Assembly (NCBI GenBank): GCA_937859515.1 | Contig: CALMAK010000014.1 | Location: 1 to 62,324, forward strand | From: an uncultured Candidatus Saccharibacteria bacterium | Lineage (GTDB): Bacteria > Patescibacteriota > Saccharimonadia > Saccharimonadales > Saccharimonadaceae | Length of the DNA: 62,324 nucleotides | Reading direction: 5' to 3' | In this document: positions 61,063 to 62,324 of the stretch, in pieces | Numbering within the stretch: the stretch's first letter is position 1 | How the letters are laid out: the number at the start of each line of letters is the position of its first letter | Position numbers and translations under genes: made by a program | The notes under the pieces: model-generated | Told to the model about the DNA's origin: nothing | Seen by the model: only the letters and a program-made list of their open reading frames with translations | Databases searched by the model: none

Positions 61063-62050
61063 TTACTATACTCGACTTGTCCACCTGCCGCTTCTCGCCT
61101 TTGGCTCAGTTATGGGACTGACAGGTCTTGCCATTGCGATACATTCAGTGGCTAGATCATGGTGGACAGTAGACATAATATCTATGGTGGTAGCGGTGAT
61201 TGCATCGCTGCTATTTCTACTACTGCTAACCCTATACAGTGCAAAAATGTTCCGCTATCCAGATGAAATTAAGGCCGAACTACAGCACCCAGTGCGCCGA
61301 AATTTTATCGCTTCTATACCAATTAGCTTTCTGCTACAATCTATTGCTTATCTTACAATATTACCGCAGCTATCATGGCTGCTATGGGTGATTGGAGCGC
61401 TACTGCAACTTACTACCACTATCTATATAGTAGGATCATGGATATGGGGGTCCGTATCGCTAAGCCACATAACTCCAACTTGGTATCTTCCTGCAGTTGG
61501 CAATGCTGTTGTCCCTATTGCAGGAGTATATCATGCGCCGTTAGACGTTTCTTGGTGGTTTTTTGCTATAGGCGCCTTTTTATGGATTCCAGTAACTACG
61601 CTACTCATCACCCGTTTATTAACAGGAGAGAAACTGCCGCGCTTTTTAGGCCCGACCTTCTTTATTATGTTGGCGCCTCCGATGGTTATGAGTACAGCAC
61701 TAACGCAGCTTGATGACGCACTGGCCGTTCTATCAAAAATATTTTTCTTCATCGGAGCATTCGTACTCGTATTACTGATTGCCAATATACGGAAGATATG
61801 GGGACCTACATCACTAACGGCATGGTCATATGTTTTTCCGCTCGCCACTGCCACAGTCGCTGCAACAACCGTTTATGGCTGGATGCTAGGATTGCCGCTA
61901 CTTATACTAACTGTCTCGGCAAGCGGTCTTGCGATTCGTCATACCATTAATACCGTATTGGTCGAAACAAAAAATCGCGATGTTATCGGACTAAAATATA
62001 ACGACAACAAAGGATTAAGGAATAACCTCCATAACAGCTCACCCAGTTAG
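61040..62050 (+). CDS. TDT/SLAC1/TehA-family permease
   Basis: A ten-helix membrane protein (336 aa) of the tellurite-resistance/dicarboxylate transporter family. The alternation of five helix pairs and the family pattern PTWYLPAVGNAVVP (middle) and LTAWSYVFPLAT (later) are kept; members conduct anions or export sulfite. In a rhodanese/redoxin operon, sulfite or another sulfur anion is a sensible guess. The ATG at 61040 is preferred to 61022; both lie inside the end of the upstream rhodanese frame. Confidence 0.8.
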   Translation: MSKQTISSYYTRLVHLPLLAFGSVMGLTGLAIAIHSVARSWWTVDIISMVVAVIASLLFLLLLTLYSAKMFRYPDEIKAELQHPVRRNFIASIPISFLLQSIAYLTILPQLSWLLWVIGALLQLTTTIYIVGSWIWGSVSLSHITPTWYLPAVGNAVVPIAGVYHAPLDVSWWFFAIGAFLWIPVTTLLITRLLTGEKLPRFLGPTFFIMLAPPMVMSTALTQLDDALAVLSKIFFFIGAFVLVLLIANIRKIWGPTSLTAWSYVFPLATATVAATTVYGWMLGLPLLILTVSASGLAIRHTINTVLVETKNRDVIGLKYNDNKGLRNNLHNSSPS

Positions 62051-62059
62051 TAATATATA

Positions 62060-62270
62060 GCCAAGGAGTGCCACCTGGATAGTTGAAGACACTGACCACG
62101 GTCGACTTTCAGGCGAACTATTTGAATCCGTGACACTAAAAGACAATTCCGTATCTGTTAAATACACTTTCTTTGCTGAATCAGTCGCTAAAAGAAGCCG
62201 TAAAACTAAGGAAATTATGGAGGGGCAAAATATGCTTAACCGAACCGACAAAAATAGCGAAAGTAACAGA
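62060..62270 (+). pseudogene. possible gene remnant before the right repeat
   Basis: The 270-nt gap after the permease has an open frame on the plus strand from a TAG near 62058 to the window end, with no good start. Its first part reads like protein (GRLSGELFESVTLKDNSV), but the frame runs on through the terminator repeat, which is not coding. Probably a truncated gene left by a rearrangement, or chance. Confidence 0.25.
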
Positions 62271-62272
62271 GG

Positions 62273-62324
62273 TGAAATAAACAAAAAAGACCTCAAAAAT
62301 GAGATCGATCCTGTTTGGCAGGGG
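62273..62324. repeat. right direct repeat: terminator and 3' end of a tRNA cut by the window edge
   Basis: It matches 58598-58649 except for three bases. On the minus strand the last visible bases read CCCCTGCCA, then a hairpin and T-run. A tRNA gene (acceptor AGGGG...CCCCTGCCA, as in many tRNA-Trp) very likely continues beyond the window on the minus strand. Confidence 0.75.

Noticed and set aside
1-62324. CRISPR arrays, insertion sequences, integrases and phage genes
   Set aside because: No regularly spaced repeats or transposase/integrase motifs were found on either strand; the only duplications are the 243-bp immunity repeat and the tRNA-end repeat.

Overview
The window looks like a chromosomal segment of a Candidatus Saccharibacteria (TM7, Patescibacteria/CPR) cell. 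The reasons are compact informational genes with tiny gaps, a split secE-nusG-rplKAJL region, a salvage-style gene set (tgt with a queuosine-precursor transporter, dcd-tmk-thyA-folA), a type IV pilin, a very large YD-repeat protein, and about fifteen genes whose -10 box lies only 6-10 nt before the start codon, as expected for leaderless mRNAs. The taxonomic call is inferred from gene content and style, not from an rRNA.

Layout. 1-12 kb: end of a membrane transporter, pgl-gnd, two convergent P-type ATPases, greA, an OmpR-type two-component pair, tgt with the convergent yhhQ, and an AI-2E family permease. 12-20 kb (minus strand): dnaX-dnaB-GT39-ybaB-recR-DHH-cysS; both DnaX and RecR have lost their structural zinc modules. 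20-24 kb: a conserved unknown protein, rplJ-rplL behind an L10-leader attenuator, a GC-rich orphan gene with structured RNA on both sides, and a divergent RelA/SpoT-like protein. 24-28 kb: dcd, tmk, a HxxH nucleotidyltransferase, a HIT protein, folA and thyA. 28-35 kb: an unknown gene, a PHB-depolymerase-like esterase, rplA with an N-terminal extension, a pilin, a GC-rich cdsA paralogue followed by an elaborate RNA fold, rplK-nusG-secE, and a glycosyltransferase.

35-44.7 kb is a polymorphic-toxin locus: a 2122-residue RHS/YD-repeat protein with two PA14-like modules and a 175-residue C-terminal tail that I read as possibly colicin-M-like. It is followed by two tandem single-pass membrane proteins (likely cognate immunity) and four more small genes, three of them resembling known immunity families. 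This is the best candidate for a little-described system: a toxin arsenal in a lineage that lives on actinobacterial hosts.

44.8-58.5 kb: a PAS histidine kinase, a YgjP-type metallopeptidase, a P-loop kinase, glgB with a PQ-loop protein, a membrane-protein/UbiA cluster, plsY-cdsA, a ParA/CooC-type ATPase with a degenerate SDR, a Fur regulator, and a protein resembling diatom cadmium carbonic anhydrase. 58.6-62.3 kb: a small redox/sulfur island (glutaredoxin, two rhodaneses, a Fur-family regulator, TrxB, a TDT-family permease) lying between two 52-bp direct repeats. Each repeat holds a tRNA 3' end plus its terminator, the footprint of integration at a tRNA gene.
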